Source: Pseudeuparius sepicola
Lineage: Eukaryota; Arthropoda; Insecta; Coleoptera; Anthribidae
Assembly: GCA_963920635.1 (NCBI GenBank)
Contig: OY987300.1
Location: forward strand, 57,929,415 to 57,993,414
Reading direction: 5' to 3'
Length of the DNA: 64,000 nucleotides
The notes under the pieces are model-generated. The model was not told the origin of the DNA. It did not search any database and saw only the letters and a list, made by a program, of their open reading frames with translations. Both the position numbers and the translations under genes were made by a program. This document shows positions 1 to 9,179 of this stretch, in pieces (position 1 is the first letter of the stretch; every line of letters starts with the position of its first letter).

Positions 1-534
1 ATCGGTGTAATCTCGGTTTGGTCCCTCTTGCACTATTTTTCCAACAAACACGTATACAGTGTGTTTCAATATACCTAAGTGGAACAAAAAGAGGTTTCAA
101 AGAAAAGAAATTCTGGTCCACTGCTGCTTGAGTAGAGCAAATTTTCAGTTTTGAAAAATCAAGAAGGCCCTGATACTAGTGATATATTTATTTACAGTGA
201 AGGTAAAGTCCTTTGATTTCATCGAGTCATCATTATTTTCTTCTAGTCCATAAGAAGAACTAACAACCTAATGACAATTTGCAGCCATTTCCTCTCCGCA
301 GAAGAGGATGATTTTTTTAGGACTACCACCGCGATTTTCTCGCTAATTTTACGCCCTACAAAAAAAACAAAATGTGGCAATTTTTGATAGCTAAGTGGTC
401 AATGAATAAAGAACCACAGGAAGGAGCAAATTTGGGCTTTACGCTGGACGGGTCCAGTCTCTGCATATGGCGGCATGCCGTTTCCGGTTTTACAGTGGCG
501 TACTATTTTAAAATGATATAAATGAAATATTCAA

Positions 535-538
<4 letters not shown>
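1..538. other. AT-rich non-coding stretch
   Basis: No open frame, RNA fold or repeat recognised. Ends at an (AT)n microsatellite. Confidence 0.5.

Positions 539-584
<46 letters not shown>
539..584. repeat. (AT)n microsatellite
   Basis: Uninterrupted AT dinucleotide run directly abutting the left end of the 326-bp ribozyme repeat array. Confidence 0.95.
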
Positions 585-587
<3 letters not shown>

Positions 588-639
588 AAAAGGTGATAAT
601 GGGCAAACACTCAAAGTTAACAAAAAGAAAAAACTAGTA

Positions 640-684
640 ACCGCATACACGTGTTTCATGCTATTTGGCAATCATCAGTACGGT
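640..684 (-). ncRNA. Hammerhead ribozyme, type I, copy 1
   Basis: Minus-strand RNA. Stem I is ACCGUA with UGCGGU (six pairs, one G-U). Core CUGAUGA, stem II UGC/GCA closing a CAAAUA loop, then GAAA, palindromic stem III CACGUG, and cleavage site UA. All invariant core bases of the hammerhead consensus are present. Stem III has no loop, as in ribozymes known to act better as dimers. Confidence 0.88.
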
Positions 685-965
685 GTAACATTAACCAAAT
701 CAAAAGATAGGCATGATTTGGGAAGCAACAAATGAAGTCCAGGCAGGAGCCAACAGCACATTTGCAGCTTCAGTCAGCACATCCCCTATTTTGGGGCTTG
801 TACTAACATCGCCACGGAGGCTGCTAAAGCGACCTGCGTGGAAATCTTCATAACCCAAGATACAATGACAATAAGGATGTAAGATTAGCGAGTGTAAATG
901 TAATAATTACAAGAAAAGGTGATAATGGGCAAACACTCAAAGTTAACAAAAAGAAAAAACTAGTA

Positions 966-1010
966 ACCGCATACACGTGTTTCATGCTATTTGGCAATCA
1001 TCAGTATGGT
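966..1010 (-). ncRNA. Hammerhead ribozyme, type I, copy 2
   Basis: Same fold as copy 1. One base change in stem I (ACCAUA instead of ACCGUA) creates a C-A mismatch. The catalytic core is unchanged. Confidence 0.85.
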
Positions 1011-1291
1011 GTAACATTAACCAAATCAAAAGATAGGCATGATTTGGGAAGCAACAAATGAAGTCCAGGCAGGAGCCAACAGCACATTTGCAGCTTTAGT
1101 CAGCACATCCCCTATTTTGGGGCTTGTACTAACATCGCCACGGAGGCTGCTAAAGCGACCTGCGTGGAAATCTTCATAACCCAAGATACAATGACAATAA
1201 GGATGTAAGATTAGCGAGTGTAAATGTAATAATTACAAGAAAAGGTGATAATGGGCAAACACTCAAAGTTAACAAAAAGAAAAAACTAGTA

Positions 1292-1336
1292 ACCGCATAC
1301 ACGTGTTTCATGCTATTTGGCAATCATCAGTACGGT
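1292..1336 (-). ncRNA. Hammerhead ribozyme, type I, copy 3
   Basis: Identical to copy 1. It lies in the last, truncated direct unit, just before the orientation switch at 1368/1369. Confidence 0.88.
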
Positions 1337-1371
1337 GTAACATTAACCAAATCAAAAGATAGGCATGATAC

Positions 1372-1416
1372 ACCGTACTGATGATTGCCAAATAGCATGA
1401 AACACGTGTATGCGGT
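1372..1416 (+). ncRNA. Hammerhead ribozyme, type I, copy 4
   Basis: First copy of the inverted arm. CUGAUGA at 1378-1384, GAAA at 1399-1402, predicted cleavage after UA between 1410 and 1411. It faces copy 3 tail to tail across the junction, so a transcript through both would fold into a long hairpin. Confidence 0.88.
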
Positions 1417-1697
1417 TACTAGTTTTTTCTTTTTGTTAACTTTGAGTGTTTGCCCATTATCACCTTTTCTTGTAATTATTACATTTACACTCGCTAATCT
1501 TACATCCTTATTGTCATTGTATCTTGGGTTATGAAGATTTCCACGCAGGTCGCTTTAGCAGCCTCCGTGGCGATGTTAGTACAAGCCCCAAAATAGGGGA
1601 TGTGCTGACTGAAGCTGCAAATGTGCTGTTGGCTCCTGCCTGGACTTCATTTGTTGCTTCCCAAATCATGCCTATCTTTTGATTTGGTTAATGTTAC

Positions 1698-1742
1698 ACC
1701 GTACTGATGATTGCCAAATAGCATGAAACACGTGTATGCGGT
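1698..1742 (+). ncRNA. Hammerhead ribozyme, type I, copy 5
   Basis: Sequence identical to copy 4, and 326 bp from it. Cleavage of the intervening RNA at both sites would release a 326-nt monomer. Confidence 0.88.
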
Positions 1743-1975
1743 TACTAGTTTTTTCTTTTTGTTAACTTTGAGTGTTTGCCCATTATCACCTTTTCTTGTA
1801 ATTATTACATTTACACTCGCTAATCTTACATCCTTATATATATATATATATATAAATTCGGTCATTTGGTCAGCGGGATGTGCTGACTGAAGCTGCAAAT
1901 GTGCTGTTGGCTCCTACCTGGACTTCATTTGTTGCTTAGCAAATCATGCCTATCTTTTGATTTGGTTAATGTTAC

Positions 1976-2020
1976 ACCGTACTGATGATTGCCAAATAGC
2001 ATGAAACACGTGTATGCGGT
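1976..2020 (+). ncRNA. Hammerhead ribozyme, type I, copy 6
   Basis: Identical core and stems. It lies 278 bp after copy 5 because the unit between them is partly replaced by a (TA)n tract. Confidence 0.88.
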
Positions 2021-2301
2021 TACTAGTTTTTTCTTTTTGTTAACTTTGAGTGTTTGCCCATTATCACCTTTTCTTGTAATTATTACATTTACACTCGCTA
2101 ATCTTACATCCTTATTGTCATTGTATCTTGGGTTATGAAGATTTCCAGGCAGGTCGCTTTAGCAGCCTCCGTGGCGATGTTAGTACAAGCCCCAAAATAG
2201 GGGATGTGCTGACTGAAGCTGCAAATGTGCTGTTGGCTCCTGCCTGGACTTCATTTGTTGCTTCCCATATCATGTCTATCTTTTGATTTGGTTAATGTTA
2301 C

Positions 2302-2346
2302 ACCGTACTGATGATTGCCAAATAGCATGAAACACGTGTATGCGGT
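2302..2346 (+). ncRNA. Hammerhead ribozyme, type I, copy 7
   Basis: Identical core and stems, 326 bp after copy 6. The unit is cut short at about 2441. Confidence 0.88.
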
Positions 2347-2519
2347 TACTAGTTTTTTCTTTTTGTTAACTTTGAGTGTTTGCCCATTATCACCTTTTCT
2401 TGTAATTATTACATTTACACTCGCTAATCTTACATCCTTATAAAAAATATTAATGGAGCAACAGAGAAAATATACCTATATAAGTATTTTCTAAAATATA
2501 TTTGTGGCGTAAACAGATC

Positions 2520-3517
2520 CATTGAATTTTAATTGGGTTTTTCGCCACCAAACTGGTTAAAAAGCAACTTTTTCAAGTTGCCTGGAAAATTAATAAATTC
2601 TTAACAGTAAATGAACTAAACTTTGAACTTGTAACTCAAAAAATATCTTCAACAAATTTGTTTCCTGAGCTGAATAGTTATCCTACTGAATTTATTGAGC
2701 AAGTTTTTCAGGATTGCCAACAAAATAACAATGCTAATAGAATTAGAGAAATTAATGTGGTGGACCGACCAGTAAATTTAATTATTCCTTATTATATTCC
2801 TGGCCTATCAGATGAGCTAAAACGCATAGGCAATCGTTTTAATGTCAGAACAGTATTTAAAACCAAAAATACATTGAGATCGATGCTAGTTAAAACGAAA
2901 CCATTTAATGAGGTACAAAGTTCAAAAAATTGCATTTATAAAATTCCTTGCGAATGTGGAAAGTTCTATGTTGGGGAGACTTGTACGCCATTTAACGTTC
3001 GTTTAAAAGAACATAAAAATTATATCAGGCAAAATCAAATTTCGAAGTCGAAAATATGTGAACACTCTTTTAATAAAAATCATAGGATTTTGTAGGATAG
3101 TTCCAAACCAATTCTCAAAGAAGAAGTAGGAAATAGCCGAAAAATTAAAGAATTAGCATTTATTCTAGGAAATACAGACAACTGTGTTGCTGAATGTTCA
3201 GTTGAATTCAGGTAAAATATTATTGCCACTTATTCAAAGAGAAGTTAGTATAAATAATTAGGTAGAACACAGGGTACAATATCAGACATGTGGCTAGGCT
3301 ATTGTTTCTGTTGTCATGACATTTAACCTGAAATTTATTAATCTGCCATTTCACTTTGACGTGACAGGATCTTTGAGAAAGGGGGTTGAAGATATTTTTT
3401 GAATTACAAGTTCAAAGTTTAGTTCATTTACTGTTAAGAATTTATTAATTTTCCAGGCAACTTGAAAAAGTTGCTTTTTAATCAGTTTGGTGGCGAAAAC
3501 CCAACTAAAATTCAATA
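2520..3517. repeat. ~135-bp inverted repeat enclosing the Penelope remnant
   Basis: Arms 2520-2654 and 3382-3517 are near-perfect reverse complements. The left arm is part of the same open frame as the Penelope coding sequence, so the right arm is an inverted duplicate of coding sequence. Penelope insertions commonly carry such inverted fragments. Confidence 0.85.
2526..3215 (+). pseudogene. Penelope-like element, C-terminal RT thumb/GIY-YIG fragment
   Basis: A frame open from 2526 to a TAG at 3093-3095 continues in the same frame to a TAA at 3213-3215. The final part reads as the C-terminus of a Penelope polyprotein. A segment with the YYIPGLSDELKRI type of motif and the KTKP stretch is followed by a GIY-YIG endonuclease core: KIPCECGKFYVGET, then a conserved Arg in NVRLKEH and a CEH...NH pair. 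The TAG sits where a Trp is usual after the NHRI motif, so one nonsense change separates this from an open C-terminus. The reverse transcriptase body is absent, so this is a 5'-truncated dead copy. Penelope elements prime reverse transcription with this endonuclease. Family assignment is firm; exact ends are not. Confidence 0.85.
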
Positions 3518-3653
3518 GAGAAAATATCTAATTTGTTTAAACACTGGAGCTTGAAAGTAAGGTATCAAAATAGCAAATCTTATTTTTAAAGTACAAAGTG
3601 GTTGGGATTCGGGGTCGTAAAAAAAAGGCAGCATAAAATTAAATCATCTCTTC

Positions 3654-3690
3654 ACCAACGTTTCGGCTGATATACAACCATCTTCAGGGT
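3654..3690 (-). ncRNA. Degenerate hammerhead-like motif
   Basis: Mirror copy of the motif at 4127-4163: stem I ACC/GGU, CUGAAGA, short stem II with a G-U pair, GAAACGUU. One extra U follows the core, so activity is doubtful. Confidence 0.45.
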
Positions 3691-4126
3691 TCTAAAATTT
3701 ACAAGATACATAGTAAAACGAGAAAATAAAAACATTATCAAAACAACAAAAGTTTGACAATTTAAAATGTAAGTAATAAGTTCAATAAAAACACAAATAG
3801 CCAAAAGTTTGTTTTTGCGGTTTTCCCCTTTTTATCCTCATTCATGTGTAGAACGTTTCAGAGTCAATTTGCTTTTCGCTTTCAAGACAAATAATAAAAT
3901 AAAACTCATGTACTTGATTAGTTTGTCTAGCTTTAATATCTACTTCAGTCCTGTCTATTATTATTGTTTAATAGTGACAAGTAAAAGAATATCTTGGTAA
4001 GTCATTTGTCTTTTGGCTATTTGGGTTTTTATTGAACCTATTACTTACATTTTAAATTGTCAAACTTTTGTTGTTTTGATAATGTTTTTATTTTCTCGTT
4101 TTACTATGTATCTTGTAAATTTTAGA

Positions 4127-4163
4127 ACCCTGAAGATGGTTGTATATCAGCCGAAACGTTGGT
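4127..4163 (+). ncRNA. Degenerate hammerhead-like motif
   Basis: ACC-CUGAAGA, a GGUU/AGCC stem II, GAAACGUU, then GGU closing a three-pair stem I. The layout resembles the minimal hammerheads reported in Penelope elements, but stem III is only AC/GU and there is an extra U after CUGAAGA. Confidence 0.45.
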
Positions 4164-4295
4164 GAAGAGATGATTTAATTTTATGCTGCCTTTTTTTACG
4201 ACCCCGAATCCCAACCACTTTGTACTTTAAAAATCAAATTTGGGTCACGAAATATATTATTAAGCAAATCTTATGTTCAATATGTCGACTTTTTC

Positions 4296-4560
4296 TTAAA
4301 TAGTTGGAATAGGTCAAATAAGAGATTTTTCATTTGCTCCACAAAACCTCAACAGGTTGGCATACACCCTGTACATACCGGTCTATTGTTAACAAAAAAA
4401 TCGTCACTATCTAATATGTTCAGTTTTTTTTCCTCTTTTACCACATAGAGGATCTACTTTATATAGTCCTGAGGATGACCTCATTGTAGGTCGAAACGTT
4501 GACTTTTTATAAACAATGATCTTCTAAAAATCTGTTGTTTGACCTATTCCAACTATTTAC
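4296..4560. repeat. Short TIR element with hammerhead-like core
   Basis: Inverted 22-bp arms (about 4298-4319 and 4537-4558, AAATAGTTGGAATAGGTCAA type) flank a stretch containing the hammerhead-like motif at 4465-4504. Confidence 0.55.
4465..4504 (+). ncRNA. Degenerate hammerhead-like motif
   Basis: AGUC-CUGAGGA, stem II GACC/GGUC, GAAACGUU, then GACU. Stem I AGUC/GACU pairs perfectly. One extra U follows the CUGAGGA core. Confidence 0.5.
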
Positions 4561-4869
4561 CCGCTTCAAACTTATGTTAAATGGTAGATATTAATTGAAA
4601 CTTAGATACTTCCTAAATAGATATTTTAAAATTATAATAACATAGAAATAAAATTTTCCTGTAAGTAATTTGCTTAGAATAAAATATTAGAAAAAACGTC
4701 TAAGTACCTACGAGGTGGGTACTAACTAGATTTTAATGGACACGAAGAGGGCGCAAGCAAATTATTTGAGTTATTGGATATCTAACGAGGGCGGCCATTT
4801 ATGAGGTTTTTACGTATTCCACAGATGTATGTAAAAACGGGCTTTATTGCTTTATACAGTACGCTGCCA
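4561..4869. other. Non-coding, nothing recognised
   Basis: AT-rich single-copy-looking sequence without supported features. Confidence 0.4.
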
Positions 4870-5560
4870 TACATAAATAATGAAAAGAAAATAGAAAATC
4901 AATTTGAGCTGCCGGTCATTCGCTCCCCCAGCGATTTACCGCACGTCACCCGACAAAAACAAGTCCGCCCGTATTAAAACCTCATTGGCGTCGGCCTCGA
5001 TACCATTAGCCATCATCAGGGCCCTCGACGGCCCGGACGGCCATCCCCGAGGTGGATTCGTGATTGGCCCGCTCCACTAATGGCACTCCGCCGCTGATGG
5101 TCTTTTAATAGCCCTAAGAACGCGCCCCATAAGTCAGCCGGTCGCGGCGGTTCCACGGGCTCAGCTTTAATTGTTATGTATTTTATTTTATAACTTGGTG
5201 CTTGAGCTAATTCGACCTCTTTAATTTCAATGAAATGCGCGTATAACCGGCTTAATATGTGCCCATTTATTTGATGTTTTCCAATTGAATTAAACGCCCG
5301 GCCATATATTTTGGTGTTTGGAAGATTATTTTAAAAATGCTCCCATTCGCTGCTCTTTAATTTTATGTTTTGCTCAATGGGGTCTATTAATTTCGCATGT
5401 AAACCTCATTTTTCTAAATCCGTGCCTTCAAGTCACGACCGCGCGGCATCTGTTACGGTCAGGAAATGACGGGAATAAAAAACGAGTCCAAATATGAGCC
5501 GGCATATTTTACCCCTTAATCGTTTTATTTTAAACCGCACAGAAGTGGCCTGAACACTTT
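4870..5560. other. GC-richer non-coding block
   Basis: A block of clearly higher GC (especially 4910-5160) within AT-rich DNA, without a sustained reading frame or repeat structure. The pattern of GC patches alternating with homeobox-like AT motifs resembles conserved cis-regulatory DNA, but that is only an impression. Confidence 0.3.
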
Positions 5561-6059
5561 AACATGCTGTGCCTAAAATCCGAAATGAAATGTATATATG
5601 TTATGGCTAAATTTCAAACCCGATGCAAACAAATCGCTATTCTACAGAGAGAATTTTTTAATAGTTAAAATTCGAATACCTATTTATTATTTTCGTTAAA
5701 TGAATGATTTTCTTAATAATTACTTCTACATCACTATTTCAGTGAAAGATGTCGAAGTATTGCTTCTGCAAAACACTGTAATGGCTGCAATCACCGTTAC
5801 GAAGGAAGCGCGTGCAAGTAGCTTGATATTATATCTTGTCTTTGTTTTATTACTTATTACCATTGGAAAAATAGGAAAAAAGGAGAATTTGGTCCCGACG
5901 TTATGTCTTCTTTCTACTGTAATCATATTAAACACAATCTACGATGCTGTCCAGACTCCTTGAATGCCCCTATTTGCTATCGGGCTTTGGATTTATATCT
6001 ACCTACCAAACAGTGGAGCTTTCGAGAATGTTTAGGTTTAAGTCGAAAAAACGTTGGGT
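5561..6059. other. Non-coding, nothing recognised
   Basis: Short frames only, none with recognisable protein features. Confidence 0.4.
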
Positions 6060-7640
6060 TCCCTCAACGATTTAACCGAGTTGTTGTACTCATATGAATA
6101 TATTTATAAATTATGCCTCCTTGTTGTATATAATTATTATCTGCGTGTTCTCCATTGGGGAAAATCGGTCATAGCCGTACACAGTTATGCACTTGTCTCC
6201 TTTCCTTCTTTGTTCCTATATTCCATTTGTGCAAAAATGAAATCCAGGTAAGGAATTTGATCTTTCAGTAATGTCTTGCAATTATTTATATAAAATTATC
6301 GTTTTATTATTGGGTAGAAGTAGGGCCTCTGTATCTGCCAGAGATAAATTTGATCGTGAGGCCTTGTCCATACCTGCTTTTCCCTGTAATGTAATAATAT
6401 TGTTGGTTAAATATGGAGAACGTGGAGTACGTTTGTCCTCCTGGGGAAAAAAAATTGGTCGGCCATGCGGTTATGTGCTTACTCCTTAATTTTTACCATA
6501 TTATTATTATTTGGTAAGTGTGGAGTTCACGTGTATCCTACAAGAACAAAATTTAGTCGTGAAGTCATGTGACTGCGCCCCTTTTTGTTGTCATATTATT
6601 GGATAAATGTGAGGTCCATGTGTCCTCCAAGGGGTAAATTTGGTCACTACTAGGTAGGTGTCTGCTCCCCTCATATTGTTACCCTGTTATCTTTAAGCAA
6701 TTGTGAATACATGTATCCTCAAGAAGGAAATTAGGATGTGCTATTAGTCACTGTTATGGTTATTTTTGCTAATATTGGCAGTTCTGTAATACCTATTGTG
6801 AGCAGTAAGTTTGTCTACCTTTTTTTGCGGTTATGCAATCCCCTGGGCAATCCTATACGACTAGCAATCATATGATTGCGCCCTAATTATTGCATGATTA
6901 TTTTAAAATACTCTTGTGTGCCCCGTAAAACAGTCTTAATGACCTGCAATCATATGATCACCATTTCTATCGTCTATGTGCGCTAGGATCGATGTGTACC
7001 CTGAGGCCGAAAAACCTTGCAATCCTGTGATTGCGTCTCTATACAAAAATATTCTAATAAATGTAACTTATCTCTAAGTCAAGAACCGAAATTCATTTTG
7101 CCTTTTATCAATTTCGTTTTTCGATTGGATTATGGAATATGTATGTACGCCCGGGGCAGTCGCAAGACTATGGCAATCGTATGATTGCGCCCCTTTGGAA
7201 GCAGTCCTAAAGACTTGCAATCCTATGATTGCGCTTCCTATATTATTTATTTGTGTTCGCGTATAAAGGGTCGACGTAGACACGGACTCACCTGCTAATC
7301 TTTTGTGTGCTTGTTTTTCAATGGGGCATGTACTCCCCGGGGCAGTCCTATGACTAGCAATCGTTTGATTGCGCCCCACTGGCAGCTGTGGACACGGAGT
7401 CATATAATCTTTTTTGTGCTTGTTTTTCAATGGGGGCATGTGGTCCCCGGGGCTGTCCTACGACTAGCAATCGTTTGATTGAGCCCCACTGGCAGCTGTG
7501 GACCCGGAGTCATAATCTTTTGTGTGCTTGTTTTTCAATGGGGGCATGTGCTCCCCGGGGCAGTCCTACGCGCCCCAGGAAGCAGTCTTAATGACTTGCA
7601 ATCGTGTGATTGAGCTTCCTTTATTTACCTTCCTATAAGT
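6060..7640. repeat. Degenerate ~105-bp minisatellite
   Basis: Successive stretches share an order of motifs: a GTGGAGT-like start, TGTCCTCC, GGGGAAAAATTGGTC, then ATGTGATTGCGCCCC. The 5' part (6060-6750) is very diverged. The 3' part (7290-7580) has near-identical ~108-bp copies containing GGCAGCTGTGGAC and CCCCGGGGC. From 6864 on, each copy carries the palindrome described separately. Confidence 0.75.
6864..7613. repeat. Eight copies of a GCAATC-N4-GATTGC palindrome
   Basis: Sites at 6864-6879, 6946-6959 (degenerate half), 7019-7034, 7173-7188, 7217-7232, 7357-7372, 7467-7482 and 7598-7613. The outer six bases of each arm are conserved while the central four vary, as expected for a dimeric binding site or a hairpin. 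The last two sites end in GATTGA. Confidence 0.8.
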
Positions 7641-8099
7641 TTTACAATATCCTGTGGTTACATTATTACACCTTATTTATTGTCTACACCTCTTTTTAAG
7701 CGGCGAACCCGACGAAGATCGCGAAGTGAGACACGTCTGCACACGCTTATACAAAATAAAGCACCGAGATAGTTTTTAGCGACGATCGGGTGACTGGCGG
7801 CGGTTGCGACAAAAAACACCTTTCTTTAAACGTTTGTATGGCGTTTGTACAGAGTGAAGCAAACTACATTAGTATTTGTAATATGAAGGATGAGACTGCA
7901 GTTACTGGCAGCAAGCGCAAGCGTGCGCTTTGACAGATGTAGTCACCATATCATCGTGCGTCATCCTGTCAACGCTTAAATTAAATAATTAAATTATGAA
8001 TTAAAATGACGCGATTCCCTTCTAATAAACAAAAACGTGTGTTTATCTTTCCAAATTTTATTTTTTTATACGGGGTGCTTTAGTTTCAAATCGATAAAC
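7641..8099. other. Non-coding, nothing recognised
   Basis: No supported feature. Confidence 0.4.
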
Positions 8100-8156
8100 T
8101 TTGGGAAAAATTGAACATTGAAAAATAATGCTTCTTTCTCATATAAACTTGGCGTC

Positions 8157-9040
8157 TTTGGGGCTCTCTAAGGAAGTTACAGGCTGTTAAATTTGCAAAA
8201 CGAATTCATGGTAGTTTCACTTTTTTAGTTCAATACAGGGTGGTCACTCTTACAGTGCATACCATTGGGATATCCAAAACGAATATTTCAGAATCTAGTT
8301 GGCGTAGGAATTATTTGACATTTCCATTGAAAAGCTCACATCGAGAAATGTAAGATTGCCAGGTTTCATAAATTTTCCATTACATATAAAAAAGTTATGA
8401 AGGAAGAAAGAAAACGCATATTTTCAGTTTTTCAGCAATATTTCAGGAACTACCTAAGATATCTTAGATTTCTTTTCAGATTATTGAAAAACATGCAAAA
8501 ACGCAACTTTTCTCTAATTTAACCCACGCTGTATCTCTTACCGTTTCGGATATCCCAATGGTATCCACTGTAAGAGTGACCACCCTGTATACAAAAAATG
8601 CATAAAAAGGATATCAAAATTCCACTTATTCCATATTTTTATTAGATCATGATAAAACAGAATGTGGTTTAAATTTAACTTTAGAAAGGAACAATAATTT
8701 AAAATCATATAAATAACAGATTATTTGACCAACAGTAATATTGTGTTCAAAGTGTCAACCTCTGGCATCGATCATTAGTACAATAATTATTAAGCTTCAC
8801 ATCGACGCAGATTCACATCGATGCAAAATGCTATCCACAGCCGCTCTGGTTAATTCCGGATTCCCTTTCATTAATTTCAGCTACAAGAACATTATTTTAT
8901 GCTTACAATTATTTTATGACAAATTCTCTTCGAATGGCTTCATTGGTTTTAGAGATATGAAACAACATCTTAATTTTTTTGAGAAATTTTACACCCTGTA
9001 ACGTAACTTCCTTAGGGAGCCTCAAAGACATTAAGTGCAC
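8157..9040. mobile_element. Decayed mariner/IS630-type element with nested MITE
   Basis: About 8157-8230 and 8950-9040 are imperfect inverted repeats sharing TCTAAGGAAGTTAC, the left copy reading CTTTGGGGCTC and the right GTCTTTGAGGCTC. On the minus strand around 8900-8690, broken frames read like the C-terminus of mariner relatives (an ARG-x-HFEHN motif). The interior is interrupted by the MITE at 8236-8587. Confidence 0.5.
8236..8587. mobile_element. 352-bp MITE (Tc1/mariner type), TA target duplication
   Basis: Terminal inverted repeats of about 50 bp start CAGGGTGGTCACTCTTACAG at the left and mirror this at 8538-8587. TA flanks both ends (8234-8235, 8588-8589). No coding capacity. Confidence 0.85.
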
Positions 9041-9044
9041 AGAT

Positions 9045-9165
9045 GACAAAATAATAGTAATTGACCCCCCTCCCCTGCACAAGCATTCAGTTGCTTCTGG
9101 GGCACTCCTAATGTGGAGTATTGTGAGGGTGAGAATTATTATTATTAATATTATTATTATATAAG
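9045..9165 (+). repeat. Dispersed repeat 3' end with (ATT)n tail, copy 1
   Basis: Shares ATAGTAATTG-C-rich-GCACAAGCAT...GGAGTATTGTGAGGGTGAGA plus an ATT-rich tail with 20203-20325 and, inverted, 62583-62690. A 3' end with a simple-repeat tail suggests a LINE or SINE. Confidence 0.7.
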
Positions 9166-9179
9166 AAACTGGCATTATT

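Larger units (their letters stand above)
585..2441. repeat. 326-bp hammerhead-bearing tandem repeat array with an internal inversion
   Basis: The repeat unit recurs with a period of exactly 326 bp (starts at 586, 912 and 1238). At 1368/1369 the array switches orientation and runs as inverted copies with hammerheads at 1372, 1698, 1976 and 2302. Spacings are 326, 278 and 326; the short spacing is where a (TA)n run plus about 20 unrelated bases (about 1837-1876) replaces part of a unit. Each complete unit contains a CCCC(N)6GGGG palindrome (e.g. 783-796) and a 45-nt hammerhead ribozyme. Copies are nearly identical, so the array is young or homogenised. A short repeated unit carrying a type I hammerhead is the known plan of animal retrozymes and of ribozyme satellites of newts, schistosomes and cave crickets. 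Calling this a retrozyme is inference. Confidence 0.9.
3592..4228. repeat. Inverted repeat with ~215-bp arms carrying Penelope-type hammerhead-like cores
   Basis: Arms 3592-3805 and 4012-4228 are near-perfect reverse complements around a roughly 200-bp AT-rich spacer. Each arm contains one degenerate hammerhead-like core (3654-3690 minus, 4127-4163 plus). Confidence 0.85.

Noticed and set aside
5700..6490. Several short hydrophobic frames (60-87 codons)
   Set aside because: Composition-driven, overlapping each other, without supporting signals.
6864..7613. CRISPR-like array
   Set aside because: The repeats are short, diverged and unevenly spaced in a eukaryotic minisatellite; there are no unique spacers or cas genes.
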